Of a stretch of DNA of 64,000 bases, positions 24,081-38,672 are shown piece after piece. This DNA comes from Eopsaltria australis (lineage: Eukaryota; Chordata; Aves; Passeriformes; Petroicidae), in contig JAVTVJ010000072.1 in assembly GCA_034509425.1 (NCBI GenBank), positions 62,001 to 126,000 on the forward strand, written 5' to 3'. The notes below the pieces were generated by a model. It had not been told where the DNA came from. It made no database searches and saw only the letters and a list, made by a program, of their open reading frames with translations. Numbering within the stretch: position 1 is the first letter of the stretch; every line of letters starts with the position of its first letter. A program made the translations under genes and the position numbers.

Positions 24081-27000
24081 AATATAAGGCAACAACTTTA
24101 TGTTCATCCAGAGCCCAAAGGCAGTACTTTCATCATAAACCCACATTATTTCAAACTGAGCAAGCATGTCCTGCTCACCTCTTCTTCACTCTTTCCCCTC
24201 CTATGGCCCCAGAAATGAGTTTCCAACCCCACACTGATTTCTGATAAGAAAGAGAGAGAAAGAGCAAAAGGAAAAAAGCATGAGTTCCATTTTAAATCAG
24301 TATGTCTGGGTTTTGCTAATCCCAAAGTGCAGGAACTATTTTATTTTAGACATGATGTAATTGCTACTTGTTATTATGCACAATACAGGCTCATTTCAGA
24401 AGTCTGAAAAGTTTTGGAAAGCAAGTGCAGTTAGCATTCAGTGAAGAGGAGGTCCAAATAAGAATTGAGCTGTCTGTTCCTGTTACACTGGGATCACAAT
24501 GTATAGGGTCAGATTTATTTCTTCATCCTTATATCAGTTCTACAGACACATAACTGCATTGATTTTTATTGGTTACTTGCACATTAAAGGAATGAGATGC
24601 AGCTCAGTGGAGTATTTTTTAAGGCAAGGTCTTGGCTTTCCTTTACCTTGCATGCATACTGCTGAAATACAAAAACTCTAAAGTCAGTATAAAAGTGGCA
24701 AAAAACTCACTGATCCCAATGAAGAGTGGTGAATGCCAGAGGTGGCTCTTTCCAGTCCTTTAAAAGGATACAGCTTCTTTCTGTTTTATTTTGTTCACTT
24801 TTTTTTTGAGAAGCAAAATTGTCCTTAAAACAATTTTAAGGAAAAAAGAAACCTGGACTCTTACTTTACTGTAAGCAGATTTTGAACCTGAACAGAAGAA
24901 ACAAAAATCTAGATATTAACTCAATGTTTACAACTTTATTCTTTGTTTCCTTGCTACTGAAAAATTGATTATGTCTTATGTCCAGGAATTGATTCTTTTA
25001 CAAAAAAAAACCAAAACTGATTTACATATTTCATTGGTTGTTCTGAAATATCAAAAGTTATAATTTCAAAGTTTAAAGAAGCTGGAAATTAAAATGGGCA
25101 GTGGAGTATACCACTGTGATTCCAAAAGACTGCTAACAAAAGTCAGGTGAATCAAACTCTTCTGAAATCAGTGCCCTTGTCTTTGTCAACAGAGTCAACA
25201 CAATCATACAATGAGAAACCAAGCATTAAATATCTTTGTCTGGAATAGAGTAACTCCAATTTGGTTAGCCTTAACCTTTGTGAGATTTCAGTTCAGATCT
25301 ATTTTAACTTGAAAGGTTTGAACTGGAAAGGACAGATGGCTGTTTGATGGAGCGATATCAGGGTGGAATCTGACATTTTCCTAACCCCTTAGCATTCAAG
25401 TTGCACCACCTTGTCATTCAAATCTCCCTTGTCAAATTCAAATCTCAGCCAGCTCTTGCCTTATTATTTATTTCTCTGAGAGCTGATTAAAGTTTGAACA
25501 GTGAGGTGCAGGAGGATGCCTCACGACTTTTCACCTTACCTCTTGGTGAATTCTGCTTCTGATCTCCAGTTGTTTGAGACTGCAGAGCCAACCACAGTCC
25601 AGATATAATGAGGGGTGAATTTCTAAATATTGCTCCAACCCCAAATATTGGCACAAGAAAACACTAGCTAACAAATTAAATATTTATAATACAGCCAAAA
25701 TAAAGATGAAGTAAAGGAACAAGTACATTTTTAATGACTTTCTGCTCCGGGGGGATGGGGGAAAGCTGTTGAAAACAGCACCCTTGTTAGCTGTACTCTT
25801 CCTTTTTAGAAAAGCATTATTGTCTAAGCAGAATAGCTTGTGGTTTTGAGGCTGTGGGAAGGGACTAATGATAATTATTATTTAAATATGAACTATCTAA
25901 AAATATTTCTAAAAATACTAAACAGAAAGCCCTAAAACCAAGGGAGCTATAGTATTTTGAGAATCAACCCATAGCATTAAATCCTGGTGTCACTTACGCT
26001 GAGGTAAAGCCACAAATCACAGTTCTTGTACTATGATTTAAACAAAAAACTGTCAGTTATAGCTACCACAGAAGTATATCAGCTATTGCAGGGTAGATGA
26101 TAAGGGTGTATTTAATTTTTCACAGCATTATCATCCTGCTGCGGTGCATATTTAGACAAACTACAGAAACAGAGTTACATCAAATTGTGTGCAGCCTAAA
26201 TAGCATCTATACAATTCAAAGTAGATATGTATTGTGTTTCGGTTGGTAACAAGACTTCTGTCAAATATGTTCATCCCTTGCTTAATTTTATGTGTGGCCT
26301 GAAGAGGTGCAGATGTGTGGCTTGGGCTGCAAATAATAGATGGTCAGGTAACAACAAGTTTTTAATTCATATTTCAGGCTGACTCAGTTCAACCCAAGTT
26401 TTTCCTCACTGACCTACCAAAGCTTAGAGTGTGCTTAACTGAAGGGTGATTAATTGCCAAACAGGAAAGTGAAGCTAGTGACATCAGGGAAGCATGTAAA
26501 GAAAGGTATTTTTGTCCCATTTTTTTAATGATTTCTATGTCCTCAAAGCTAGAGAATATCATTTTCACTAGGCCTCATATGGAGTTGGAGCTTAAAGTGG
26601 CAAAGTAAGTTGTTCTTTGCTTTGTTGAAAATTATTTTTCTCATAAAATGTCTAATAAAATGCATGTTTTTCTCTTTTCAGGATAGTTTGACAATGAACC
26701 AGACCTTTTTGACTTGGGATTTAGAATATTGCAAGGCACTTTGAAGAGGGCAACAAAAAGAGAAGTCAAAAGCTGGATCTACAAAACACTCAGGCAGTGT
26801 CTGTTCATCTGTCAGGTGGGAGTGAGAGGAAATGCATTTCAAAATGCTACAATATTTGCAGTAACTTTCCCTTTTCTCTGGATACAATTTAAAGGATTGC
26901 ATTTGATCTAGTCCTACAGAGGATTAAAAGAGGATTAAGAGGATGAACAAGTCAGTTGATGGAATTTTGCCATTGATTTCAACAAGGCTAGGGATTTCAC

Positions 27001-30000
27001 CTCCAGTGATTGCCCTCTGTAATCAGAAAAATGTTCCTTCTCTTGGGCCTGTTACAAAGGACAGGATCAAGAGGATTAAATTTTTGCAGTTAAACAATCA
27101 AATGCCTGGAAGCATAGGCAAACGCAACAGCAGATATGAAACCATTCCTCACCTCCTTTATGAATGTGAATAGCAGAGAAGCCTCTGTGTAACTGTGCAC
27201 AGGCTGGTTTGGTGTACAGGAGGGAGAGGAGCAGTGGGACCCATGAGCATGGAAAGAAGAGAGCAATGATCCTTGCAGAGAATGCCTTCATTCCAGAGAG
27301 GTAACCCCAGGTTCAGTTAGTGACTAAATAGAAGTCCTTGGCCTATAACACAAGCAAGTAACAGTTGATTAAATAATTGACCTGATAAATTGAGGAAGAA
27401 GCTGAATCAGAGAAGTACAAGAGAGGTCAGACTTATATCTAGAGACCCAAACAGCTAAAATGCTCCTTTGCTTGTAGGAAGTGTCACTTCTCATGTCTTG
27501 GTAGATACTCAACAGAAGGGTTTGTCATCGCAGAACTCATCCTGCAGAAGAATGGCATCTCATCATCTTCTGTATTTTTTCCTTTTTTTTTAATAGATGT
27601 GGTGAGATGTCTCTCTCAGAAGGCACCAAAAAACATATCTTATAAATCTGCTGGTGCTTTATCCACACTACCTTTTTCCTCCTAAACTGAATAGTATTTT
27701 ACCCCATGTGTTGTTTTACATTTCCACAATAGAACAGCCATGTCTTAGATTACAACTTTTCCTGACATTTGATGTTATAATGCAACTTTATCAGATGAAA
27801 TTTGGGGTTTTTTTAAGCTTATCAAAGAAATAGAACAAGATTAGTTAAAATACAGTGGGTTGAAATGGGATGACAGATCCTTCTGGTCAGTTTTAAAATT
27901 TAACTGTCTTAGATTGGCAGCCTAAAGAGATTGCTTTTTAGAGTTACAGAGATTTTTCTTTTTGATGTCTACTAAACAAGAACATACAGTGCTGTTTATA
28001 GAGAGCTCATGAAATCCCGGTCATACTGAAATGGGTGACAAGACTTCAAAAGAGACAAGTTATACCTTGATTTAATTATATGTGCTGGCACTGTTTATCT
28101 TGTGGAGCAGAGCATTTTTTTTTTTTTTTTAATCTGGATGGAATAGCATTTTTATTATCTTTTTATTTGGTTTTAGTTTTACTGTGAAATTTTCACTTTT
28201 CACTTGATTTGTTTGAATGTAGTGTGAAGAAAAATTCCAAATGTCAGGGAGAACTAAGATTGCTTTAAAAAGCTGGAAGAGAGAAAACCAACTTCAGTCA
28301 TCTGTGCCTTCTATAGGAGCACTAGTCTAATTTTTTTATTATAGAACAAAGAATGATACCTTAATTTAATATATTGATGAGTTAATTTTCTTTATTTGTG
28401 TAGTAATAAATTAGAACCTAATTTTTATATCCATTAATAGAAATGAAAGTAAATGTACTTTCAGATTCATAATGACATCTAAATGCTTTTTCAGTTTTCT
28501 CTCCCTGATTATGTATGAATATTTCCTTTTAATGTAATGCATTAATTAATTCATTAGAAAAGGATTATTATTCAATTGAAGACAAATATATTTGGCTTTA
28601 AAAGAACTTTGGCATCTTATTATTTAAGCTCGTTCGGATGCATGATGTATGACATAAATTCTCACATGTTTCTAACTCATCCTTTATACTTCAGAATTTT
28701 AATGTTGTTCCAACCCTGTGATTTTTTAATGTACTTGTATTTTTTGGTAAATTTAAGATAAATCCCTTTGTCTAATGTAGCATTTTTTACTAGATTCATC
28801 ATGCTGTAAATTAGGAAAGATGATTACTGAGGTGAGGTATTATTTTAGGTCTTGCAGCCTGGCCCTCGGGTGCGTGTTTCAACAAACTTTATTTGACATA
28901 GATTTTTCAGGAATTACTCTGATGAGTTTTATAAAATTTTCAAGAGCTGATCAAGGGTTAATATATCTGGTCACAGATAAAGAAGGATTTGCAAAAATAT
29001 CGTTATGAGATAGGCATACATCCTCTTTAACATCTGTAGGAATTACAGAGAGAACACCTATATGGATATATATACAGCTATCATAATGTATTTGAAAATC
29101 CAGCTGTTCATTCAGCCAGCAAGACTCTTTCTGAAAATGAGACTAGGCAGAGACCCACAAAGGCGACTTCTCCTGAACTCAGTGGAAAACAAGTAATATA
29201 CATGGTGAAGGATACTCAAGGTGCAATGGTTTTTCTAGAATTGAGGGGAATGGCAGTGAAGTATCTCAATATCTTTGTGGGAATGGACCTTACAGACTTT
29301 ACGCACAATTGGTTCTGGGGACATTATGCTTAGAGTGGGAGGCACAAACATGCAGTTTCTGCAGTTTTCTCAGCCTCATTTAGGTAAATACGCTTTCATG
29401 AAATTTAATGTAGGCATCTGCAGAACCCTGTGATTTTCACATGGTCTAACATCACCTTGAAACTGCAGTGCAAATTTTTTCAAATCAGCAGTGGAGAAAT
29501 TTGACCTCACTTTTATCAGGTAAGAGACAGCCTTTCTGTTCTTTAAGATCTTAAATCTCTAAAACTTTGCTTTCTCTTTGAGTTTATTCTCTTAAAGAAA
29601 ATGAACTTGTGTATGTAAAGAAGGGGGGAAATATACTGGAAGAATTCAGAGATTAAATAAGTTATGTAAAGAAAACATTTTTTCTTCTACTGGAAAGTCC
29701 AGGGGCCAAGAAAAAGAGGGAGAGGATGAATATATTTGTTTCATAAGGACTTTCCCTCTAAATATATGGGAGTTATGAGAATGGAGCCACATTACAAATA
29801 GGCCTTCAGCCCATAATTCATTGTCTTGTTCATTAAGGTCAGGAGAAAATAGACAGCACACTGCATGGCAAATATGTTTAAAACTCCAACAAAATCATGT
29901 TAAATAAATGCATTACAGGGAGGGAAGTGATTTGAGTCATATATTATCAGGGTATACTGGGGGAAAAGTACTGTCCAGTCACATAATGTACTACTACAGG

Positions 30001-31899
30001 CAATGCCAACAAATAGTGCTGGAGTCTACAAAAAGCCTCCTCATACCTCCCAGGATCTTGCTCACATCCATAATTAGTTGCATGTTAAGACAAGGCAGAG
30101 AGTTCTGCCATGCCTCTGTGAAAGTCTCAAAGTCACAGCTCCATATATTATTTAAATAAATGAATGGGCTTCAGTAAAACATGAAAGTATTTCCATCTGG
30201 ATACTTTTAATATAATAAATCATATGAGCTCTGGGGTTTTTTGGGGAATATGATGTCATCACAACCCTTCAAGAGAATTATTTTGCTGTATCTAATCTAT
30301 TATTCTATATATTAACACAGAAACAGCTGTCATTCTGATGGATGTTCTCAGGATACTCAAAATAATGGCATGTGGAAGTATAGCCAAAAATACTTGGCAT
30401 CCACTGCAACTCATTAGTGGAGTTCAACATCATGATCAACGTTTAATGAATTATGATCAATTTTAAGTGACCATTTATCATCTCATATTGACTGGCATGC
30501 TAAATCTTTGACAGAATAGCAAAACAGGCCTCATGCTGCTTGTCATCAAAGTCTGTCATTGACTGAAGACTCTCCTACACCATGAACAATCAAAATTCAG
30601 CAAACTGGAACACGCACTCTGACCCCCATTCAAAGAGTTGTTCTAACACTTTTTGCTCTAAGTATAGGAAAGATACTGAAGTGCAACCTAGAAGTATTAA
30701 AATATTTATTTCACTAATATGCAATATATTCATTATATAGAAATAATTCAAATTTTGGTGGCAATCAGATTAGGTTTCCCACTAAAAACAGGTAATTTCT
30801 ATCTAGCCAATATTCCATTGACTTTCTTCAGGCATTCTCTTCTCAACTTGAATTTCTCTTCTGTAATTTCATTCATATACATATCTTCCTTATTCATGTC
30901 TGCAACATCAAAACTCTGGTTTTATAACCTTGGTGTGTCATCACAACAGGTAGATGGAGTCCATGACCTGTTGCTGCTATTGAAATAGTTGGACTTTTAA
31001 TAAAAATGGTGGCTTACCTCTTTGCATAAGTCTTTTGAAATAGTGAAGCAAAAGAATTTGGGCTTGGAAGAAATGCCTGCAAGCCAGTTCAGCCTTTGTT
31101 TTCATCCAGGTGAATGCCTATAGGTGATAATGCTTCCTTAAGGCTTGGCAGAGACCTCTGCAAATATTAAATCTTTCAAAGGCTCTCATGCAAGCTCTTG
31201 TAGACATGGTAGTGATTTTTATTTATATCACATGTATATATCATAAAACTTTTTGATGAATAAGTTTAGAGTTTATATCTTTATTGGAAAAAACCTAAGT
31301 GTACCGAAATCAGAGTGCAGTTAATTCAATATTGCTGCAACAAGTCTCTCAAACTTGAAAATTGATGGTGGCAGTGTTTTCTATTGCACTATTCATGGTT
31401 ATGAACAATCTAAGCCCAATCCAAATTCCAGTGTATTCACTCTGTGTATTGCCTCTTAAAAGAGTCTTTTCCTAATGCAATATCTGAAGCTTGTTTTTAA
31501 TTGATCTTGGTGGAGGTAATCCAAAAGGAGTTTATTTCACATATTTCCTCAGCAATATTGTCAACAAAGCCACAACCTTCTTACAAGGAAGTCATTACAA
31601 AAACTTAAAATGAGCAAGACAGGACACTGATGCATACTGCAAGGAATTGACTTATATGTGCATTTATTTGCACAGTCTTGAAGGTAGGAAACACTATTAT
31701 GAATGGGACAGTGTAGCTAAAGAAAGCCTACCAGTAAAAGAGGCGAAAAACAGTGATAATTTTGATTCTCCACTGCCAGTAGGATGCACTTTGAGAACAT
31801 GTTCATATGAAACCTCAAAGGTATCTTCTTTCCTGAAATTATTTTCCTGCTATTTAAATTCATCTAAACGTTTGGAGTCCAGAATATCTTTTGACAATG
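24081..31899. other. AT-rich gene desert
   Basis: No LINE, LTR or gene recognised. Frames are short. A splice-like segment at 26682-26815 is reported under findings. T runs occur at about 28117-28132. Confidence 0.55.
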
Positions 31900-32760
31900 A
31901 GTTTACATGAAACACTTAAGCACAGCAGGAAAAAATTCTCCTCTTCTTCGTTTGTAACCTGCTGCTTCATCACTTAATGTGATGCCCCCTTCTTTCTGCA
32001 TTGTGTGCTTAACTTCTCTTCATCTTCTTTATGCTGTTTGCAATTCTATCGCCGTTTAATCTTCTTTTCCCTCAGTTGTTCTTTTCCAGGAAGGCCAGTA
32101 CAGGTGTATTTGCTATAGCAAAATCAGAGAGCATCTCCTTTAGCTCGAATGGTTTTGTTTGGACACAATAGAGCAGCATGGAAACAGATCACTATGTGCT
32201 GGTTCGTAATGCAGGAGAGAATTTCATAGTGCTGGACTCTATTTTTGTGTCCTGTGAACCGTCAAAGATCAGCTGTGACTCTGTAATGTACTACTGGATT
32301 TGATATTGTACAACTATTACTGCCATCTACTGTACTGTGAAGCCCTTTCTCAGTAAGGGCATGCATCACTGTGTCAACTTGAGGAGGCTGCCATAGATTT
32401 GTTAAAATACCCATTATGGATTATTACATGGAAAAGCATGTGGGCCATAATGTTTTATTCAGCAAAATTATCTCATGGGTACCTGGGGTTTGAACGAGGT
32501 GCTTAAAGAGGAAGATTTGCTTGCTGACAAATATCTTTCCTTTTTTGTGTATTAAATTAATGGGAACCATATGGTGAAGTACAGAAAAACCCTGTGTTAA
32601 TATCCCTTGCTAACTACAGCCACCTGTCATAATGGCCAGACTAATAGCAGGCCTGTTGGTGGTAGCTATTAACATATTCAGTGCCTTTCTCTGCTTTTTT
32701 TGGCAGTCATAGATTATTTGTCATTCTCAAAACTGAAAATCCTGTGGTTAGTTTTTTTGC
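31900..32760. other. Possible conserved non-coding element cluster (tentative)
   Basis: The sequence here is less simple-repeat-rich than its surroundings. It carries several clustered transcription-factor-like words: CATTATGGATTATTAC (paired ATTA homeodomain cores), CACCTGTCATAATGG (E-box overlapping a MEIS/TGIF-like TGACAG) and an inverted TAATAGC/GCTATTA. This texture is seen in vertebrate developmental enhancers in gene deserts, but conservation cannot be judged from one sequence. No open frame supports an exon. Confidence 0.25.
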
Positions 32761-35700
32761 AGGGTTCTGGAGGCCAATACGGGGCAGATATACATAAATT
32801 TACTATTTAAAAATCTGCTTGTTTTAATTTTTAATTACTTTATTATAAGTTTGTTTTATGTTTATATGACACTCAGCTTAGGAAGCACATGCTCAGTAAT
32901 TCTCAAGTTTTGACATGAATACTTTAGTTACCACTGTCATCATATCCCATCTTCTTTTTCTCTATGCCTCATTCTCTGGTGATAATCCCTTAGCAAATTT
33001 GATTCTCTAATTTCAGTTGTTTGTCAACATGCCAGAAAGTTGTACAAGTAGATCAACTGGTAAATTAATAATTGGAACCTATTGAAAATGTGAACTCATC
33101 CCTTATAATCACATCTGTTCCATTAGACTTGTTCCTGTGATAAATAGGCTGCAAAATAATTACGTGTAATGAGTTTCATGTACTAGTTAACCATTATTAT
33201 TAAGGTAAGCAACACCCTCTATAAAATGATTTTGAAGCAGTAGTTGTGCTTCCCTATCAGACTTAAAAGTCATAGGAATGAATCTGTAAATAAAAAGGGT
33301 AAAACCAGCTTGTCACTCCTTTTTATGTGCTTGGTTGCCTTTGCTCTTTAAGGTCCACCAAAATGAAAGAAAAGGAACAAGCTAAGAATTGCTAAAACTA
33401 GCAGGATCAAGAGTGTGGTTGGATTACAACCCTACCAGTTGTTCAGTTGCTGCCCAGACACTACATCCCATGAGCAGCAGCAGACAGTGACAGTATTAAG
33501 AAAGAAAAAATGAAACACAAATACTTTTTAAGTTGGATTTTTTTTCATGCTGGCAGATCAGAGAAGCATGAGCTGGAAGTGTGGAGCTGGGAGTTCTGCA
33601 TAGGTGTTCAATTCCTATGTGAATTGGCCAGGTCAGGTTTGGAAGATCCATGTCTTCATTGAGATCAAACTGCACCCCAGAAGGTAAATTTGTGTAACAG
33701 CAATGGGAAAGAATAAAATTTCTAGTGGCAGTTACAGCTCCCTGACCTATTTATTTTACATGGGCTGTAAAAAAGAGCAGAGAGAGATTTAGGGACAACG
33801 ATAGAAATCTAGTTTTCCTATGTCCAATTGTCCCTTTTCACATTGAAACTTGAGTGACTTTCTGCCTCAGAACTTCTTCTGGCTGGAGGGATCGTATTTT
33901 CAGTGAGACCCATAGTGACAGAATCACAGACAGATATTTAACTCTGTTAGATATAATTTTGTTCAGATTTTCAGCATTAATAATGGTCTGCCTTTGTTGG
34001 TTGCCTCTTCAGCATGCTGGAGGCTGAGGATATTTTTCTTGGCATGTAATTCTTCCCTTTTAACGTACAGAGGTGATAGATGCTTAATTCATGCATGGAA
34101 ATTTCCCTCAGTAATGAATAACCCTGGGCTATGAGCCCTCTTTGAACTGTCCCTTTGTATATACCAGCACTATTTTCCTACCTTAGAGACTTATTATGAG
34201 GATAAATACATTCAAGGTGGTGATTTGCTCTGAAAATAATAAAAGCTACACAATATAACAAGTATCTAGAGGAGAAGTGGATGAAATAAGTTGCCATTTT
34301 TGCATGTTATAGAAATAAATAAGCACATCTTTGATGATGCTGAAATACTTCCTGAATCAATTTCCAGTCATTGAAATGTTTGTATTTTGGAAAAATGCAA
34401 TGTAAGAAAAATCAAACTTTTCATGTGGACATTTCCAATTGAAATGTCTAGTTTACTATAAAGTTGAGAAGTCTTTTATCTTCCAAAAGATTCAGTCCTG
34501 TTTGAACAAAAAAAGGTAACAATTTTCTTCATCTGAAACAAGGCTGATTTTCTCCCCAGCTTCTCAAATTTCCGTTTTTTCCAAGAAAGGTAATTGTTTC
34601 ATGTTATCTAAAGACAAAAGAAAACAACAACAAAAAAAAACCCACCCATTTGATTTTTTGAGAACTTCTAGGGAAACAAAATATCTAATGTATAGTGAAT
34701 CCTACTCATTAGCTGACTTTGTCAGCTTGTTCTGACATTGACACTTGTGCTCTGTAATTTGCTGTTCCTCTAAAGGTCTATTATGTTCTCTGTTTTCAAG
34801 CATATGTATTTATGACAATGGCATACAACTATTAAGGACAGATAATTAAGATAACGAAGAAATGAAAAATGTTCTCCCTCTTTATTAGAGTTAGGAATAT
34901 TATATTCCTGCTCCAAGCCAAATATTCTAAGGAGCACTCCATTTAAGACAATTAAAAGATAAATCATTTATAAGTGTAACTGAATTCGTAAGGTAGTTTT
35001 TCAACAGTTACCAAAATACAAATATGGTAGATAGCAATAATATACATTTTTTTCTCCAATGACATTGTATATAGTTTTCATTATTGTTATAAATTCATCC
35101 CTGCTTCTTTTTATGTATAAACAGAGCATTCTATCTTATAATATTTTCTTCAGATACCACAATGTTTTTACATGGGTTAGTTTTAAATGTATATTTCCAC
35201 CTTCATTTTATCATCAACCTTGTGTATGCAGGCAGAGACTATTATTACTGCTTTCAATGTCTTTTCTATTTGCTTAATAGCAGGTTTCGGTTGATGTGAC
35301 CTTTTACTTGATAAAAAGAAAATACAGCATCAATGGATTGCTATCATCAATAGGATACAATTAACCAGGCAATGATTTAATGAAAGAATAATGTCAGAAG
35401 AACAGTGTTGGAAAAGCTATTTTAAGACATGGAGAAAATTTTATGCAAAAAGCATATGCAGAAGGTAGTGATTTCATTAGCATAGTGCTTAGGAGTTGAC
35501 AGCAACCTTGATTTTCATCTCTTTTCTCTAATTTTATGCTTAAGTGATCATTGAGGTAAGTGATGTGGAAAAGAGAAGGACCTCTCCTTTGTCTTAAAGA
35601 GATGAAGCAAAACATTTAAAGAGTAAAAGGAGGTTTCAGTCATCTGCTTTCCCAGATACTGTAGCTGCCAAATAGAGAAAGTTGTGACCTCCATTAACTG

Positions 35701-38672
35701 CGGCATGACCTTTGGCTTGCTATCTAAGTAGTACTTGGTCCAAGGAGTTCTAAGCAGGTCACAAAAAGATGCACTGAACACTGGTTTTAAGGGAATTGTT
35801 TTGTAAACTTCATGACCTTTATTTTGAATAAAACAGCTCAAGGAAAAGAATCAAGAGTGTCTTGACTCCAGCGAAAATAGACTTTATTATGGAAGTATTG
35901 TGTGCTGAAACACTACATATAAATACTACATATAAAGCTTTCATTTAACTTTTAAATTCCTTTTGTATTTTATCTTTGATGTTACTTTGTGATTCATATT
36001 GAAAATATCTCTCTTCTCATATTCATCTAGAAGGATTTAACATCTCGTCCCACAAAAATAAAATAGAGCTGGACCAACAACCATCATTTGTTCATTAATG
36101 AGGTTTTCAAAACAGGAAATACCTATCTGAAATCAACTGTGCATTTATTAAATTCTTCTTCATTATTATCTGTATATTATAGCCAGAAAATATTCTAAGG
36201 GCTTTTTGTTATACTAAGAATTGCAAATAAGCATAATAAGTATAGTCTCTGAGTCCAAAAGTTTGCACATTAAGAGGTTAAATGAAAGAAATATAACATT
36301 GATACAAGAAGACAAAAGTCTGTCCCTGTGTGACTCTGGAGAAAAATCAGTTATGCCAAAGGTAGTTTGTGCTGGCAAAGGGACTGTGTCATTGGTCTGA
36401 AAGGGACAGGTTGTTTCTCCTGTGAAGCACAACGGAGATATGGAGAAGAGAAAGTACATGAAGTGACCAACAAAACTAGTTTCAGTAATTATGACAAAAG
36501 CCAGGCCGCAGGAAATCACACTCCAACTAAGAATTAAAATTTTTGTATTTTTAAATAAGAATCATGTCAGGAAATATAATAGGAATTTTTGTGGTGCTAG
36601 AGGAGCACACAGCCAAAAACATTTCTTTTCCCTCTAAACATAAATATGTGGTTCATTCTGAGCATTTAGAGCATAGTGGCTTTGAATTCCAAATTTCAGA
36701 CTTCGAAATCCAAGTTTCAGACTATGAAATATATGGAAACATATGGGCAGAAACATATGAAAAATACATAGGGGCAAAAAAATACAAGCAAGCCATGTCC
36801 AGATGAAAGGTTTATGTGCTTTATTTTGCCCCTCATATTTCAAGATAATTGCCTTGGTTGAAGTAAAATTAGGCGCTCTGTTAGGACTTGAGTGAAGATA
36901 TCTTAGCAGGACATCTATAATGTACTGAAGTTAAAGCTCAGGAAAAGTTGTTGCAATGAAATTTCTGTTCATATAGAGAGCAAAACAGCATCCTAAAAGT
37001 CAAAATATTCCTTGCAAGTTACTTGTTCTGTTCACACATTACATCTTGAGTGGTCCTCCCAAAGTAACTTTGGTGTGCTCAGGATATCACTTCTGTGAAT
37101 GTGTAGCATTGCTTTCCTCCAACAATTAAAGTGCTCTCTCTTCAAAATTCTAGTGTAATATCAAAAGCAATTGAGACTATAAGAGCTCTTTATTGAGAAA
37201 ATGATTTTGTATCATGTTCTGACAAATCTTTTACTGTGTTCTGTTTTGTTTGGTTTTAGTTTTCTCCTGCTAGTCCTACTTCTGTCCTAACTTCCTAGGC
37301 TATTTGTTTCTTCTACAGCACTCATGAATTTATGTAATTGCTGAAGAGTCATCTAGAGTCTAGTGTGCTAATTTGTTTAAATTGTAGAATATATTTTTAT
37401 TCTCTTTTCTCCTCTGCTACTCTATATGAACTAAGAACTATTGGTGTGTTGTTGAAAATTCAGGCCTGAGAAATGTCCTCACAGTCCTGCTTTCCAGATA
37501 AAGCTACAGATGAAAGAATCAGACAAAATTATTTGAACAGCCAGAAAATGTCATTTGGTTTGTACTCATTTTACTTTTTTTGTTTCCATCATAGATTGAT
37601 ATCGTTCAGCCAGAGTTTTATATTGGACACCACATGAAATATCATTCTTACAGGAATACAGATTTTGACATTACATAAATATTTTCAACATATCAATAGC
37701 AAGCATAACGGGCACAGGGAGTCAATAAAAGTAAATATTCAGTGCAATACTAAAGAAAGAAGGAAAGCACAGTATCCTTTTATATTGCTATTACCTTGTT
37801 GTGGCTCTTGGTGTCAGTTAAATAGTTCTTTATTTATTCCTAAAAAAGGAGAAATATATTTACAGTGCAGGGTAAACTTGTACTTCTCAAATACAGGGAT
37901 GTAATTCAAGATACCTAAGTTAAGATACCAATCTCTCTGGGCACCTGCATAATCAAGCAGGAGGGAGAAAGGCTGCAATAGTGGGTGGTTGGGAGCAGAA
38001 CATTTAATAGGTGTCTCAGGAATGCAGCATTTTATTTCCATTTTTCTGTTCTAATTAATATATATATGAGGTGACTCCATTTTAATGGTGGTGTTCTCTT
38101 CTGTTTCATTCCAGTACTGCAACTTAAATATGATAACATTCTTTCTATTTGCTTATAGTCCAGTGGGAGAAGTAGACAGGCTAATCCTACATAAATTTTA
38201 CCACATTAAGAGCTGCAGGCATTCTATTAAAGCTGTATATTCTGAACCTCTACTTGACCTGGAAGAACAGCTTGTTATTGAAGTAAAAAAAATGCAAATG
38301 CAAAATTAAAAAAAAAAAAAAAAAGAAGAAAAGCAAGGGGACATTTAATTATCAAGTTTGCTTCTGGCAAAATGAGCTTCCAATTTTCTTCTCTTTTTTC
38401 ATTCTCTGGAAACCTGCAGAAATGAGATAACCCTTAATCCAAAACTCATTCTCTTTACTTACTCCCACTGTATTTACCTTCCCTGTCTTCCTTTTCTCTC
38501 TTTAACCAAGTATTGTACTTAATGGATGGAAGAGGCTTCAACCCCTGTTCTTTCAAACAGGAGGTGGTAATGACTTTAACAGCTGTGGCACGCGAGCACA
38601 GTGTGCCAGGGAAAAGTAAGCAATAGCTTATGCCTCCCTCAGTAACATCTTTAAGAAAACACCAGTTACTGA
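32761..38672. other. AT-rich non-coding sequence
   Basis: No gene recognised. Contains a short tandem pair of 21-bp near-copies at 36689-36730 and a run of 17 A at 38308-38324. The A run has no recognisable processed pseudogene upstream. Confidence 0.55.

Noticed and set aside
38085..38324. Processed pseudogene ending in a run of 17 A
   Set aside because: The upstream frame matches no family I recognise, and no flanking target-site duplication is visible. The A run is more simply low-complexity sequence.
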